The notes under the pieces: generated by a model
Told to the model about the DNA's origin: nothing
What the model saw: only the letters and a program-made list of their open reading frames with translations
Database searches by the model: none
Shown: positions 1 to 11,178 of the stretch, piece after piece
Layout of the letters: each line of letters starts with the position of its first letter
Position numbering within the stretch: the first letter of the stretch is position 1
Translations under genes and position numbers: made by a program
Source of the DNA: Aselliscus stoliczkanus
Taxonomy: Eukaryota > Chordata > Mammalia > Chiroptera > Hipposideridae
DNA length: 64,000 nt
Direction of reading: 5' to 3'
Assembly: GCA_033961575.1 (NCBI GenBank)
Contig: CM066737.1
Coordinates: 88,904,271-88,968,270, forward strand

Positions 1-875
1 CGTTGATACAATCAATATATAGAACATAGCCATCATGACGCGGATCCCTCCTGTTGTCCTTTAATAGTAATACATATGTCTCCCCACTCCCTACCCCCGC
101 AACTACTAATCTGTTCTTCATTTTTGTAATTTTGTCATTTTAAGAACGTTATATAAATGGAACCATGCCGTATGTAATCTTTGGGGATTGACTTTTTTCA
201 CTGAACATAAGTACCTAGAGGTTCATCCAAATTGTTGCCTGTAGCAGTAATTAGGTTTTTTTTCTCTGTTGCTGAATAGTAGTGTGTAGTTTGAATATGC
301 CCTTGTTTGTTTAACCATTCACCCCTTGGAGGATACCTGGTATATTTCTAGTATTGGAGTATATGAATAAAGCTGTCAACATTCATGCAGATTTTTGTAT
401 GAACATAAGCTTTCATTTGTATGGGATAAGTGCCTAAGCATGCAGCTGGTGGATCGTGTGGTAGTTAAATGTTTGGTTTTATAAGAAACAGCCACACTTT
501 TCCAAAGTGGTTGTACTCTTTTACATGGCACCAGCAACGTATGATTGATCCACTTTCTCTGCATTCTGACCAACACTTGATATCACCATTTTTATTTTAG
601 CCATTCTGATATATATATAGGAATACCTTACTGTAGTTTTAATTTACATTTTCCTAGTGGCTAATGATGTTGAACAACTTCTAATGTACTTATTTGCCAT
701 CTATTGGGTTGTTGGAAAACTCATGATGCATTTTTGCAACAAAAAGCATAGAAAAAAATACGTCATGACTTCTCTGACAAACCAGTATATATTCTCTTTA
801 GTGAAATGTTTGTGTCTTTCACCCATGTTCCAATTTGAATGGCTTTTTTTCACAATTTAAAGAGTTCTTCATATA

Positions 876-1085
876 CAGAGGGTGCCAAAACAAATGGATA
901 CACATTTTGAGAAAAGAAAACTGTATTAAAATTGTAATACTCAATTAATACTGATAACAAAAGATGAATACAAGTCACGTTTGACTTCTGCAATAACAAG
1001 AGGTGCTCAAAGTGGTTACCATCAGTGTCCAGACACTTCTGATTATGGCGAACTACTGCTTGAGCAACATTGACCAAAATGTACA

Positions 1086-1126
<41 letters not shown>

Positions 1127-1138
1127 TGGCACCGCCAG
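876..1138 (-). mobile_element. Tc1/mariner-like MITE with transposase C-terminal remnant
   Basis: Imperfect terminal inverted repeats (TIRs), cagagggtgccaa at the left and ttggcaccgccag at the right, are flanked by TA dinucleotides (874-875, 1139-1140), the Tc1/mariner target. On the minus strand a remnant reads VVRHNQKCLDTDGNHFEHLL, resembling the extreme C-terminus of Tc1/mariner-type transposases (R...C....G.HFEHLL). It contains a (CA)n tract near the right end. The family name is unknown to me, and no catalytic domain remains. Confidence 0.55.
1087..1125. repeat. (AC)n microsatellite
   Basis: About 19 uninterrupted AC units inside the MITE at 876-1138. It creates spurious His/Thr and Val/Cys open frames on both strands. 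Confidence 0.97.
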
Positions 1139-1491
1139 TATTTGATACTACTCCTTTATTGTATACATGGTTTGCAAATATTTTCTCCCTTGTCTGTTCA
1201 TCCTTGTAACAGTCTTTCACAGAGCAAAAGTTTCAAATTTGACTGAAGTGAAATTTATTAGTTTTCCCATTTAGGGGTCATGCTTTGGTGTCAAGTCTTA
1301 AGAATTCTTTGCCTAGCCCTAGTTCCCAAAGATTTTCTCCTCTTTTATGTGCTTCATAGTTGTGTATTTTACATTTACATCTGTGATCTGTTTTTAGTTA
1401 ATTTTTGTATAAAATGTGAAGTCTAGGTTGAGGTTCATTTTTCACATATGGATGTTTGGTTGCTGTAGCCTGATTTATTGAAAAGCCTGGC

Positions 1492-2013
1492 TTTTTTTTT
1501 TTTTTTTTGGAAGTGAAATCAAACTTATCTCTCTCCTTGTCTTCAGACTTAGGACACTACACCCAGTATGCCCCACAGAAACTTCACTTTCAACATGTCT
1601 CAAACAGAGCTCATCATTACCCCTCCATTTCTCCCAACCTGTCCTCAATGTTATCCCCTTCCTGATTTTGCTCTTCTTTTTATACTACCCTTCCAGTAAC
1701 ACCCAAGCTAGAAACTCAGTTGTCCAAGTCATGTTCCCAGAATCCACCCTTATCTTAAATCAAAGCCATCTCTGAAATCTAGTCTTTAGATCTCCCCTGC
1801 CGTGGGCATCTTTTGCCTCAAATGCAGCACTGCTTTTTATTTTTCCACCCTGATTTTAGTATTGCTTCCTAATCCATTCTCCACAGCAGCTATAGTAAGC
1901 CTCTTAAAATGCAGACCTGATTAGGTAACTCTCCTTATTTTAAAGTCTTCCTATTGTTTCCTGCTGCCCTAAAGCAGAAGTTCAGCAAGCCTTTTAATGT
2001 AATTGAAGGCTGT
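1492..2013 (-). repeat. T-run and ancient LINE-type repeat
   Basis: A pure T run at about 1492-1508 is followed by sequence ('cattctccacagcagctatagt', then 'cctcttaaaatgcagacctgat') resembling a widespread old mammalian repeat whose other strand is seen near 44250-44770. I recognise the wording but not the family name with confidence. Confidence 0.35.
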
Positions 2014-2030
2014 CCCAAGACCTGGTGTCT

Positions 2031-2174
2031 TTTTTTTTTAATTCTTTTTATTTTTATTTTATTTTTTTAAATTCTTTTTAGAGAGCAGTGTCACTGGCCC
2101 TCATATGTGGGATCTAAGCCGGGGCCGCTGAAGTCCCAAGACAGCTCTTAACCACCGCGCCACTCAGCCAGCCC
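2031..2174 (-). repeat. SINE-A (short tRNA-derived SINE)
   Basis: Minus-strand copy: T/AT-rich tail at left, then agtgtcactggccctcat, gggatctaagccggggccgc and terminal gccagccc. A near-perfect TSD of about 17 bp, cccaagacctggtgtct (2014-2030) against cccaagacttggtatct (2172-2188), proves retroposition. Confidence 0.9.
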
Positions 2175-2188
2175 AAGACTTGGTATCT

Positions 2189-2929
2189 TAGGGTTACCCC
2201 ATCACAGATGTGAGACAAGAACTTTGGTGCAGGAAGTGTATTTAAGATATGAGTATAAAAAGCAGGAGTATGAGATCGAATGAAAAGAAAGATAAGCTAT
2301 TCTCTGGGGCTTGTTAGAAGTATACAGAATAAAATACATCTGAATATAGGTAGCTGGAGCCTGAAAAGCAGGAAACCAGAGCAGGTATCCCCTTGCTTCT
2401 GTCCCCCATTGGTTGAGGGTTGCTACCAAAGTAACAATTCCCCGTGGCTATGCTTGGCTACCCAGGATCAAGCACCCATGGCATTGAGAGAAAAGTCTGG
2501 GGCAGAAAAAAAGAAAACTCAGGGCTTGCTTTTGAGGTGGGATGCTAACTATACAGGATGAGTTTGAGCTTGAACCACACTGCCCACTGCTGCTGACACT
2601 GGAATCAGAGGTGGGCTGATGAGATGTAATGTAAGCACCGGAAGTATTTCCTATGAATCCGGAAGTGGAGCAGGGCATCAGCAATGTCATTCTTTTTTTC
2701 AATGTCACTATAAGACTTGCTTATTTCTTCAATCTTTCATATGTGAAAAAAATAATACAAGAATTCAAAACAGGACAGGCTTTGTGTCATTGGATTGGTA
2801 TGGAGAATAAGTACAATAAGAACTGTAAGAGCTCATTGGACAGTTTTAAAAATCCATATTAAATCAACCATCAAATGTGAACAATTCCGATAAGCCAGAG
2901 CATTTGTATTCTTAACTCGTGGGGCTATT
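2189..2929. other. Unassigned intronic sequence
   Basis: No recognisable element or coding signature. Open frames here (up to 93 codons) lack family similarity and splice-flanked structure. Confidence 0.5.
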
Positions 2930-3006
2930 GGGAAGATCAAATGAAATAATCATTATAAAGCATTTTGCACAGTGTCTGGCACAAAACAAGCATTCAATAA
3001 ATGTTC
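2930..3006 (+). repeat. MIR/L2-type 3' fragment
   Basis: Contains 'cacagtgtctggcacaaaac' and 'gcattcaataaatgttcat', the typical ending of ancient mammalian MIR/L2 copies. Confidence 0.45.
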
Positions 3007-4429
3007 ATGTTTTTGCAGTTATTATTGTTGATTGTCAGAACTTATCAGACCCACATCAGCAAATAATGGTAAGTGGGCTGTCAGCAGGAACATGGAAACA
3101 TTCTCATTACATAGAACTTAGTGTTGCAGGGAGAATCATTAAAATGGGATCCAATTTTAGTCTTCTGGGAGACAGAAAATGCTAGGTTCTCCAGAAATAT
3201 TGAATCCTTCCTTATGCGTGTCATTGGATTTTCCAAAATTAGATTGTGTAATCTGTAAAATGAATATGAACTTGTGCTGTTTTTCATAACACACCCAGGA
3301 AAATTTTAGGCACTATATAGTACAAAATGAAAAAAATGTTATTTTTCCACAGGGCATAATTAGAAATAAAGAAGTGAGGTCAGTCATAAAATTCTGAGAT
3401 ATAAGGGAGGAAAGGAAGAAAAATTTCCCCCAGTTATTTTATGGCTGCCAGGTTGAACTCATACTTATCCAATGAGCCCCAAAATGGAATACCGTTCTGC
3501 ACCAACTGTACTGATGATAGTGATTCAGGGAGTAAATGATAAGATTCCATCCTTCTAAAATGCTTTTAGAAATGGATTCTAGTAAGTTTCATTTTGCTAT
3601 TGGCCAATCACAAAAAAGACTACAATAGAGAAAAGTGAAGGCATCATCCTGAAGAGAGGATGCTGCATAGAAAAGGAAGAGAGACCCCCTAATTTAGAGA
3701 TATGGATAGAGAGAAGAGGCAGTTATGCTGTAGCAGAAGGGAAACATTAAATAAAGCAATAAAAGAGGAGAAAATAGGTTAGATTAGAAGAAAACTAATC
3801 AAGGAGAGACAGAAATAGACTGAAATGCATAAAAAGAAAATGCAAAAGGACATTGAAGGGAAAATGCGGTGATTATTACACAGGCAAAATGCAAACAGTT
3901 AAAATGAAGGTGAAAAGCTTCCAAGAGGAATGAGTGAGCACTAAGCTGAATTTCATCATCTTTGTCAAGATAAACTTGGAGTCCCTAATAATTTGTATGC
4001 CATGTTGAGATCTTTCACCTCTGCCAACTCCAGACTTCCCTTTCTACTTTTTTCTCTCCTTTTTTTTGAGGGGGTGTGGAAGCCTTAAGAATAACACAAA
4101 TGGCCTTCTGCCCGGTGGTATTCTAATTCCCTTCCAATAAGTTCCACAGTGGTTCAAAGCCACATTCTGGGGTCTTAGAGATACCATTCTTCTCCCTCCC
4201 TCTGCTCAAATAATTGTGCTCCTGCGCCTGCAGTTTGTATTATCAGTGGTACCTAGCCTGAGAAATCCAGGACCTATGCCAACTCTCTAAGTAATACGAT
4301 TACATCTAAAGAAACACAAGAAGCTCAGACTTTGTCCTTTTGCAAATAAAATCATATTCAGAAAGACTTTTGGTCATGGGCATTAAAAAAAAAAGAGTCA
4401 CTTCCAGGAATCTATGTTCAAAACCGAGT
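3007..4429. other. Unassigned intronic sequence, partly purine-rich
   Basis: Strongly A/G-rich between about 3640 and 3960. No repeat family or gene recognised. Confidence 0.5.
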
Positions 4430-4988
4430 TTAGATAAAATAAGTCAGTCAGAGAAAGACAAATACCATATGATCTCACCTATATGTGGAATCTAAAGAAC
4501 TGAATAAATGAGGAATGTAAACAGAAATAGTCTTAGAGACACAAAGAAAAAACTGATGAGGGCTAGATGGGATGGGGATGGGAGAAGGGGAAGGGATGAG
4601 GCAACATAAACTGATAACTACAATACTACTGCAGAGACAGAAGGGACAGTTTAGGGAATATAATCAGTAAGGCTGTAAATATTTTTTTAAGGGAACAGAT
4701 GGATGCATGTCCTTTTAGGGAGACCACTTCATGGATGGTGTAGTGACCTTACCACTGCACTGTACGTCTGAAGCTGCCACTGAACAATATTATATGTCAA
4801 CTATAATTTAACACATATATAGTCATGGGATGTGGAATATAGTGTAGGGATGGAGTCAATGGAATTGTAATAGATATGTATGATATCGGGTGTGGGGGGC
4901 AGGGGAGGGGGAAGGAGGAGTCACTTTGTAAGGGGTGAAAAAAAACTATTGCATTGTTTTGTACATCTGTAACTAATAATAATAATAA

Positions 4989-5023
<35 letters not shown>

Positions 5024-5024
5024 A
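4430..5024 (+). repeat. 5'-truncated L1, 3' end with (AATA)n tail
   Basis: Begins at 'aaataagtcagtcagagaaa', the end of L1 ORF2, runs through a G-rich 3' UTR and the terminal 'tgtacatctgtaac', and ends in TAA/TAAA repeats (4974-5022). No protein is encoded. The same 3'-UTR subfamily is seen at 15692-15960. Confidence 0.85.
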
Positions 5025-5403
5025 CAAGCTTAGAGTTCTCTACTTCTGAATAGCGTGATGGCCAGTAATTAGTGACTTTAAAAAGGGTTTGAAACATAAA
5101 TTATTATGCAACTGCTAGATAATAGCAACTCCCTCCACAACTGGGCAGCATTTCTGTTTCATGGCTTATATTTTTCCTGGACTCTCCAAATCTGAAAGAA
5201 AATGGACAGGATTTCCTCTTTAAATGAATAAGACCCAGACAAGTAATATGAGTGGCCTCATTCATCCACATATGTCACTGCTGTCTGCAACACAACAGTA
5301 GAGATGACCAAGACACCAAGCTCTCCAGCCAAGAGGTGAGGACTTTTTTGGTGTCATGACAGACAATTATTGGTGGAAACTTGATGTTAGAAAATGGAAG
5401 ATG
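5025..5403. other. Unassigned intronic sequence
   Basis: No element recognised; left flank of the L1 nest. A weak match, agaaaatggaag here against tgaaaatgtaag near 12500, may be the TSD of the outer L1. Confidence 0.4.
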
Positions 5404-7849
5404 GAAGATTTCTGTCAAGATAGCAGAGTAGGTAAATGCTATGCTTACCTCCTCTCACGACCACATCAAAATTACAACTAAACTGCAGAACAACCATCAT
5501 TGAGAATCACCTGAAGTCTAGTTGAACCAAAGCCCTACAACTAAGGATAGACAGAAGAAGCCATCTCAAGACTGGTAGGAGGCATAAAGACACAGAACAG
5601 GCTGATCCCACACCCATGTGTAACCATTAAAAATCAGGAGAGATATCTTGGGTGTAGAGGTCCCCCCAAGATAAGTGAGGGGTCCTAGCCCCACAACAGG
5701 CTTCCCAATAGAGGGTTTCAGTGTAGCCAGGGGGAGAAGTCCCTATAACTTCTGGTTGTGAAAACCAGCGGAGATTGTGGCTGAGTGAGATGGGGGTGGA
5801 TACAGTCCCAGGTGCTCCTCTTAAAGGGCCCATGCACAGCCTTACTCAATGACACACTCACTCACTCTGAGCTCCAGTGCTCGGGCAGCAGCTCTAAAGG
5901 TGCCAGGGACATACTGGGAGGAACTGAGTTGTGTGGCTTCAGGACGATGGCTGGAGGGGAAGCTTTCTCTCAAACAGCAGTGCTGGCAGGATCCATTGTT
6001 TCTTTGTTGAGCACTTGCCCCTCCCAGAGTGCAGACAACAGTGGCCACCATATCTGAGTCTCCATCAACCTGGCTAACACCGTTTGTTCACCCCACCCTG
6101 GGATTCAGAGACCCCGCCCCACCCAACTTGCAGGCCCACCAAAGCTACTTCCAGTGTCTTTTCCATACAAACGGCCTGTCTTGACTCATGCTGCAGACTG
6201 TCCTAAAATCTCTCAAAGGTTTATAAAACCCAATCAAGCAACATCTGGTTTCAGCATGTCCCCTACCTCTGATTGAGCAGCCCTTAGCCCAGCACAAGGG
6301 ACAGCCAATCTCAGTTCACAAATTGGCTTCTCAAGGAAACTCCAAGCCCAGTGTAGACAGCGGCCATCTGTGGATTGCTTTGTGGCTTATACCAGGTGAA
6401 CCCAGGCAGGGCACAGGTTGTAGTTAAACTTGGCTTGCAGTGGGTCCCCTCCCTGGAGGCCTCAGGACTGGCATGCCTGGTAGCCAGCTTTGGACCAACT
6501 CAGAGCCTCACCCAGCCACCTCCAAGGATGACACACCCAAAGGGCAGATTGAGCAGGCACCAGAGCCCCGCTAAAGCGAATCTGCTCTGTAGGGTCAGCC
6601 CCTGCAACCCAGTTCCTCCACTGTAGTCACAGCCAGTTATCACAACCAATCTGCATCAGGATCAATCCCTCCTATTGATTTACAAGCAGCAACCAAGGCG
6701 CAACTACAAGAGGAGGGCACACATAACCCACAAAAGGGAATCACCTGGAGCACCTGGCTCTGGCAAACAGGTAGATTGCACCATTGTGTCCCACAGGACA
6801 TCTAGTACATAAGGCCACTCTACTAAAACTGGGAGGCATAGCAGCCCTACCTAATACATAGAAACAAACACAGGGAGGCAGCCAAATGGGGAGACAAAGA
6901 AACATGTCCCAACTGAAAGAACAGAACAAAGCTCCAGAGAAAGAATTAAATAAAATGGAGAAAAGTAATCTACCAGACACACAGTTCCAAACACTGGTTG
7001 TAAGAATGTTCAATGATCTCAGGGAGAACTTCAACAAAGAGATAGGAAACATAAAAATGGAGATAGAAAACATAAAAAAGAAACAGTCAGAAATAAAGAC
7101 TGCAATTACTCTAATGAAGAATATATTAGGGAGTCAACAGTAGATTCGATGAAACAGAGGATCGAATCAGCGATTTAGAAGATAAGGGAGCAGAAAACAC
7201 CCAACCAGAACACCAAAAAGAAAAATGAATCCCTCAAAAAATGAGGACAGTTTAAGGGGCCTCTAGGACAACATCAAATGTACCAACATTCACAGCATAA
7301 GGTACTAGAAGAGAAAGAGAGAGCAAGGAATTGAAAACCTATTTGAAAAAATAATGACTGAAAACTTCCCAAACCTGGTGAAAGAAATGGTTGTTCAAGC
7401 CCAGGAGGCACAGAGGCCCAAACAAGTTGAACCCAAACAGACCCACACCAAGACACATCATAATTAAAATTCCAAAATTTAATGACAAAGAGAGAATCTT
7501 AAAAGCAGCAAGAGAAAAGCAGTTAGTTACCTACAAGGGAGCTCCCATAAGACTGGCAGCTGATTTCTCAACAGAAACTTTGTAGGCCAGAAGGGATTAG
7601 CACGAAATACTGAAAGTGATGAAAAGCAAGAACATAAACTAAGGTTACCCTAGCCAGCAAAACTATCATTTAGAATCAAAGAACAGATAAAGAGCTTCCC
7701 AGACAAGAAAAGGCTAAAGGAGTTCCTCACCACTAAATCAGTATTACAAGGAATCTTAGAGAAACTTCTTTAAGATGAAAAAAAAGATAAAAAATATGAA
7801 TAATAAAATGTCAATAACTACATATTTATCAAAAGTAATCTTAATGTAA
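5404..7849 (+). repeat. L1-A (outer L1), 5' part: 5' UTR and ORF1
   Basis: Starts at the L1 5' end (caagatagcagagtaggtaa; 'cctcctctcacgaccacatc') and continues through about 1.5 kb of 5' UTR into a broken ORF1, stopping at 7849 where L1-B is inserted. It resumes at 11179 after a 14-bp TSD (taatcttaatgtaa at 7836-7849 and 11179-11192). It therefore began as a 5'-complete insertion. Confidence 0.88.
6886..7773 (+). pseudogene. L1-A ORF1 (broken)
   Basis: L1 ORF1 encodes the RNA-binding coiled-coil chaperone of L1 RNPs. The frame opens MGRQRNMSQLKEQNK and reads a coiled-coil-like stretch to a stop at 7143 (after GSQQ). A frame-shifted downstream part (7391-7585) carries the C-terminal-domain signature NKLNPNRPTPRHIIIK and then stops after STETL, while homologous sequence continues to about 7773. 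At least two stops and frameshifts are seen by comparison with the intact sister at 8835-9707, so it is non-functional. Confidence 0.9.
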
Positions 7850-8834
7850 AATGGTGGAATAGACAGACGCTGTGCTAACTACCTCCCAGGCTCACACCAA
7901 AATTACAAGCAAATTATACAGCATTCAACCCGGGAGGTGCCCAGAACACTAGATGAACAGAACAACTAAATGAAGAACTTAAAGAGGAGGCCACGTCGGG
8001 TCTGGTAGGACGGGCGGAGACGAGAGAGGGCAAGCCCCGTGAGGGAACCCCAGCTGTGGGGAGGCTTCTCCAGTTGGGGGAGAGATCCTCCGGCCGCACA
8101 CCAAGCTCACCAGCCCAGAGCTCCTTTGCCGGGAAGAGGAGTTCCAAGATAGCCGGAAGTAAATTAGTGAGGACTCTCTTTGCTCAGCTCGGTGAGGCTA
8201 AGAGCGGCTAGAGAATCAGTGGGGCTGGCTCATGGGCTTGCTCACCGGTGAGCACTCACCTGGTTCCTGGTGGAGGGAGTGGCTGTGTGAGCCAGGAGCC
8301 TGCGGGGACGGACTGAACTGAGCACCTTTGGTGCAAAGGCTGGAGGTTTTTGGACTGTTGTTCCCCTGGTGTGGAGCCTGCATGTGAGTGGTATACAGGA
8401 GGGCCCCATTTTGTCGGGCTTGGGCCCTCCCACGGAGGATAAGGTCCGAGACCTCATTGGTCTGGTGGAATTGGCACAGAAGTGCGTGCGCGCGCGCATG
8501 CAGCCTTGGATCCCCACCCTCCGCCCGGCTTATACTGTTTTGCCAGGGAAACACTGGGCGTGTGCCCTCCGGCTCCAACAGGCTGCTCACTGAGACCCAG
8601 GAGTGCGCAAGCCGCCTCGGGTCCCCGCTCTCCGAACTGCGCTTGCAGAGTTGCCAGGCTGGTGACTGGTTGTCGGACTGCTCGGCCTGATCTGCGAGCA
8701 GCTGATTGGGATGGGCTGAGACTGGAAGTTTTCCTGGGAGTGTTGGGCCGTGAGCTGTGTGCCCACATGATCCAGCCAGGGCTCTCCTGGTGATCTATCC
8801 AATACATCAAAGCAATCCCAGAGCGACAGCCAAA
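7850..8834 (+). promoter_or_regulatory. L1-B 5' UTR (internal L1 promoter region)
   Basis: About 985 bp upstream of an intact ORF1, markedly GC- and CpG-richer than the surrounding intron (for example gtgcgcgcgcgcatgcagcc near 8486). L1 5' UTRs act as internal promoters. Activity here is inference only. Confidence 0.45.
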
Positions 8835-9707
8835 ATGGGGAAACAAAGAAACATGTCACAAGTAAAAGATCAGAAGAAACCTCTAGAAATGGAACCAAAT
8901 GAAACAGAGGGAACCAACCTTTCAGAGACAGAGTTTGGAACACTGATGATAAGAATGTTTAACAAACTTAGTGAGGACATAAGGAAGGATAGAGAAATCA
9001 TAAAAAACAACCAGTTAGAACTAAAGAATACAATAACTGAAATGAAGAACACACTCAAAGGAATCACCAGTAGAGTAGATGAAGCAGAGAAGCAGATCAG
9101 CGACTTGGAAGATAAAATAGCAGAAATCACACAGTTGGCACAGCAAAAAGACCAAAGAATAAAAAACAATGGAAATAGTTTAAGAGCCCTATGGGACAAG
9201 GTGAAATGCAACCACCTTCGACTCATAGGAATACCAGAAGGAGAAGAGAAGAAGCAAGGGGTCGAGAATGTATTTGAAAAAATAATGACTGAAAATTTCC
9301 CTACCCTGGTGAAGAAAATCAACATACATGCCCAGGAAGTGCAGAGGGTTCCAAACAAGCTGAACCCAAACAGGTCCACACCAAGACACATCATAGTTAA
9401 AATGGCAAAGGTTAAAGACAGAGACAGAATCCTAGAGGCTGCAAGAGAAAGACAGCAGGTTACATACAAAGGAACTCCTGTTAGACTAACAGCTGACTTG
9501 TCTACAGAAACTCTGCAGGCCAGAAGGGAGTGGCAGGAGATATTCAAAGTGACACAAAATAAAGGCCTACAACCAAGATTGCTCTACCCAGCACGGCTAT
9601 CACTTAAAATTGAAGGAGAAATAAAGAGCTTCTCAGAAAAGAATAAGCTTAAGGAATTCATTACCACCAAGCCAGCATTGCAAGAAATGTTAAAAGGGCT
9701 TTTTTAA
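8835..9707 (+). CDS. L1-B ORF1 protein, open (290 aa)
   Basis: Intact L1 ORF1p-like frame. I chose ATG 8835 (MGKQRNMSQVKDQKK), aligned with the start of the L1-A copy, over the in-frame upstream ATG 8757, whose 26 extra codons fall in 5' UTR text. Layout: basic N-terminus, acidic linker, a long coiled coil with an Ile/Leu heptad character and SRVDEAEKQISDLEDK (about residues 30-115), then an RRM-like part (LRLIGIPEGEE) and a C-terminal domain with NKLNPNRSTPRHIIVK and ARRE. The length is slightly below human ORF1p. It is free of stops although embedded in a dead, RT-less L1, suggesting a fairly young insertion. The protein trimerises and coats L1 RNA; it cannot retrotranspose alone. Confidence 0.9.
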   Translation: MGKQRNMSQVKDQKKPLEMEPNETEGTNLSETEFGTLMIRMFNKLSEDIRKDREIIKNNQLELKNTITEMKNTLKGITSRVDEAEKQISDLEDKIAEITQLAQQKDQRIKNNGNSLRALWDKVKCNHLRLIGIPEGEEKKQGVENVFEKIMTENFPTLVKKINIHAQEVQRVPNKLNPNRSTPRHIIVKMAKVKDRDRILEAARERQQVTYKGTPVRLTADLSTETLQARREWQEIFKVTQNKGLQPRLLYPARLSLKIEGEIKSFSEKNKLKEFITTKPALQEMLKGLF

Positions 9708-9763
9708 ACAAAAGAAAGGGATAAACAAGCTAACCCAGGAAGACCAGGAATACAAATAACAAA

Positions 9764-10322
9764 ATGGCAATATGTATGCACCTATCAATAATCATTTTAA
9801 ATGTGAATGGGCTAAATGCTCCAATCAAAAGACAGACAGAGAGTGGCTGAGTGAATAAGAAAATAGGACACACATATATGCTGTTTACAGATGGAATAAG
9901 ATATTTCATGCAAATGGAAAAAAAAAAAGCTGGAGTACCAGTACTTATTTTGGACAAAATAGACTTTAAAATGACTACAATAAAAGACAAAGAAGGGCAC
10001 TATAACCCTAATAAACATCTATGCACCCAAAATAGGCACTTCTAATTACATGTAACAGATTTTGACAGACATAAAGACAGAGATCAACAGTAACACTATC
10101 ATAGTAGGGGACTTCAACACCCCATTGTCACCAATGGACAGACCCTTTAGACAGAAAATCAGCACAGAAAGAGGGGCCTTAAATGACACTTTAGACCAGC
10201 TGGACTTCGTTGATATTTTTAGAGCATTTCACCCTGAAAAAACAGAATATACATTCTTCTCAAGTACACATGGGACATTTTCCAAGATAGACCACATTAG
10301 GCCACAAAAGAAGTCTCAGTAA
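9764..10322 (+). pseudogene. L1-B ORF2 endonuclease fragment (dead)
   Basis: Begins MAICMHLSIIILNVNGLNAP, the usual ORF2 start and APE-type endonuclease N-terminus. It hits a stop after about 28 codons, lacks the block that normally carries the catalytic Glu (QETH) and shifts frame near 10045. The last piece (10062-10322) retains VGDFNTPL and the THGTFSKIDHI endonuclease signature. There is no reverse transcriptase: the sequence then leaps to 3' UTR. Confidence 0.88.
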
Positions 10323-10329
10323 ATTTAAG

Positions 10330-11060
10330 AAGACTGAAGTCATATCAAGCAGATATAAAGGAAAAACTGATGGTTGCTGGCTGGGAGGAAGTGTGGATGA
10401 GGGAGAGGGGGAAGGTTTGGGACAGCGTAGGTGGGTGACTACAAAGTTGCTGCAGGGATATGGGGGCAGTTCTGGGAATGTAATTGATAATGTTGTGAAG
10501 ATACTATTATGTTAAGTGAAATAAGTCTGTCGAAGACAAGTACCATATGATCTCACTTATATGTGGAATCTGAAAAACTGAATGAGGAGCAAAGTAAGCA
10601 GACTCACAGATATAGAGGAAAAACTGAGGGTTGCTAGTTGGGAGTGGGGTGGGGATAACGGGGAAGGGGAAGGGATTAGACAGCGTAAATAGACAACTAC
10701 AATATTGCCACAGGGGTATGAAACACAGCTCGGGGAATATAATAATGTTGTAAAAATTTTGTGGCGTGTCAGATAGTCACATGTCTTGTTAGGGAGACCA
10801 CTTAATGGATGGAGTAGAGGCTTGGTCACTGCACTGTACACCTGAAGCTTATGTTGTATAATATTGTATGCCAACTGTAACTGAATATATAGATAGTCAC
10901 GGGATGTGGAGTATACTGTGGAAGGGAGTCAAAGGAATTGTAGTGGATATGTATGATATGGGGGGGAGGAGTGGGGTGGCGAACTGAGGGAAGGGGGTTG
11001 TCACTTTGGTGGGTAAAGAGTATAACTATTGCATTGTGTTGTACACCTGAAACTAATTTT
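10330..11060 (+). repeat. L1-B 3' UTR with partial internal duplication
   Basis: G-rich L1 3' UTR. A first partial copy ('ggaaaaactgatggttgctg' at about 10359) is followed by the end of ORF2 ('gttaagtgaaataagtctgt') and then the same 3'-UTR segment again ('ggaaaaactgagggttgcta' at about 10617). The junction after 'catatcaagca' looks like a short-homology deletion junction, not a canonical splice. Confidence 0.75.
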
Positions 11061-11178
11061 TTAAAAAGAAATGGTTAAGATGGTAAATTTTATGTAATAT
11101 GTTTTACATTATTACATAAAATTACATAAAATTACATAAAATTACAATTAAAAAGAAAACGTATACTCTCAAAAAAAA

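Larger units (their letters stand above)
1..1491 (-). repeat. Old L1 LINE 3' region, split by a MITE
   Basis: Minus-strand L1 3' portion. Plus-strand phrases such as 'gaacataagtacctagaggttcatccaaattgttgcc', broken here only for reading, follow the antisense order of old L1 ORF2/3'-UTR copies. The element runs off the left edge, is heavily diverged with no usable reading frame, and is interrupted at 876-1138 by a DNA element. L1 text resumes exactly after it (gagttcttcatat, then tttgatactactcc). Confidence 0.6.
7850..11178 (+). mobile_element. L1-B (inner L1), ORF1 intact, ORF2 mostly deleted
   Basis: A 3,329-bp L1 inserted into L1-A with identical 14-bp flanks (taatcttaatgtaa). Order: CpG-richer 5' UTR (7850-8834), intact ORF1 (8835-9707), degenerate N-terminal ORF2 endonuclease fragment (9764-10322), then a direct jump near 10340 into 3' UTR text, part of which occurs twice (about 10340-10501 and 10590-10760). 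The end has 'gtgttgtacacctgaaacta' and an A-rich, partly repetitive tail (ATTACATAAA-type units at about 11105-11150). The reverse transcriptase and C-terminal domain are absent. Confidence 0.88.

Noticed and set aside
1003..1209. Frames with His-Thr or Val-Cys runs
   Set aside because: Translation of the (AC)n microsatellite in a MITE.
8757..8834. N-terminal 26-codon extension of L1-B ORF1
   Set aside because: Falls in 5' UTR text; sister L1-A and L1 family usage start at MGKQRN/MGRQRN.
10320..10350. L1-B deletion as an L1 splicing product (SpIRE-like)
   Set aside because: The junction shows no convincing GT donor/AG acceptor logic; short homology at the joint fits deletion better.
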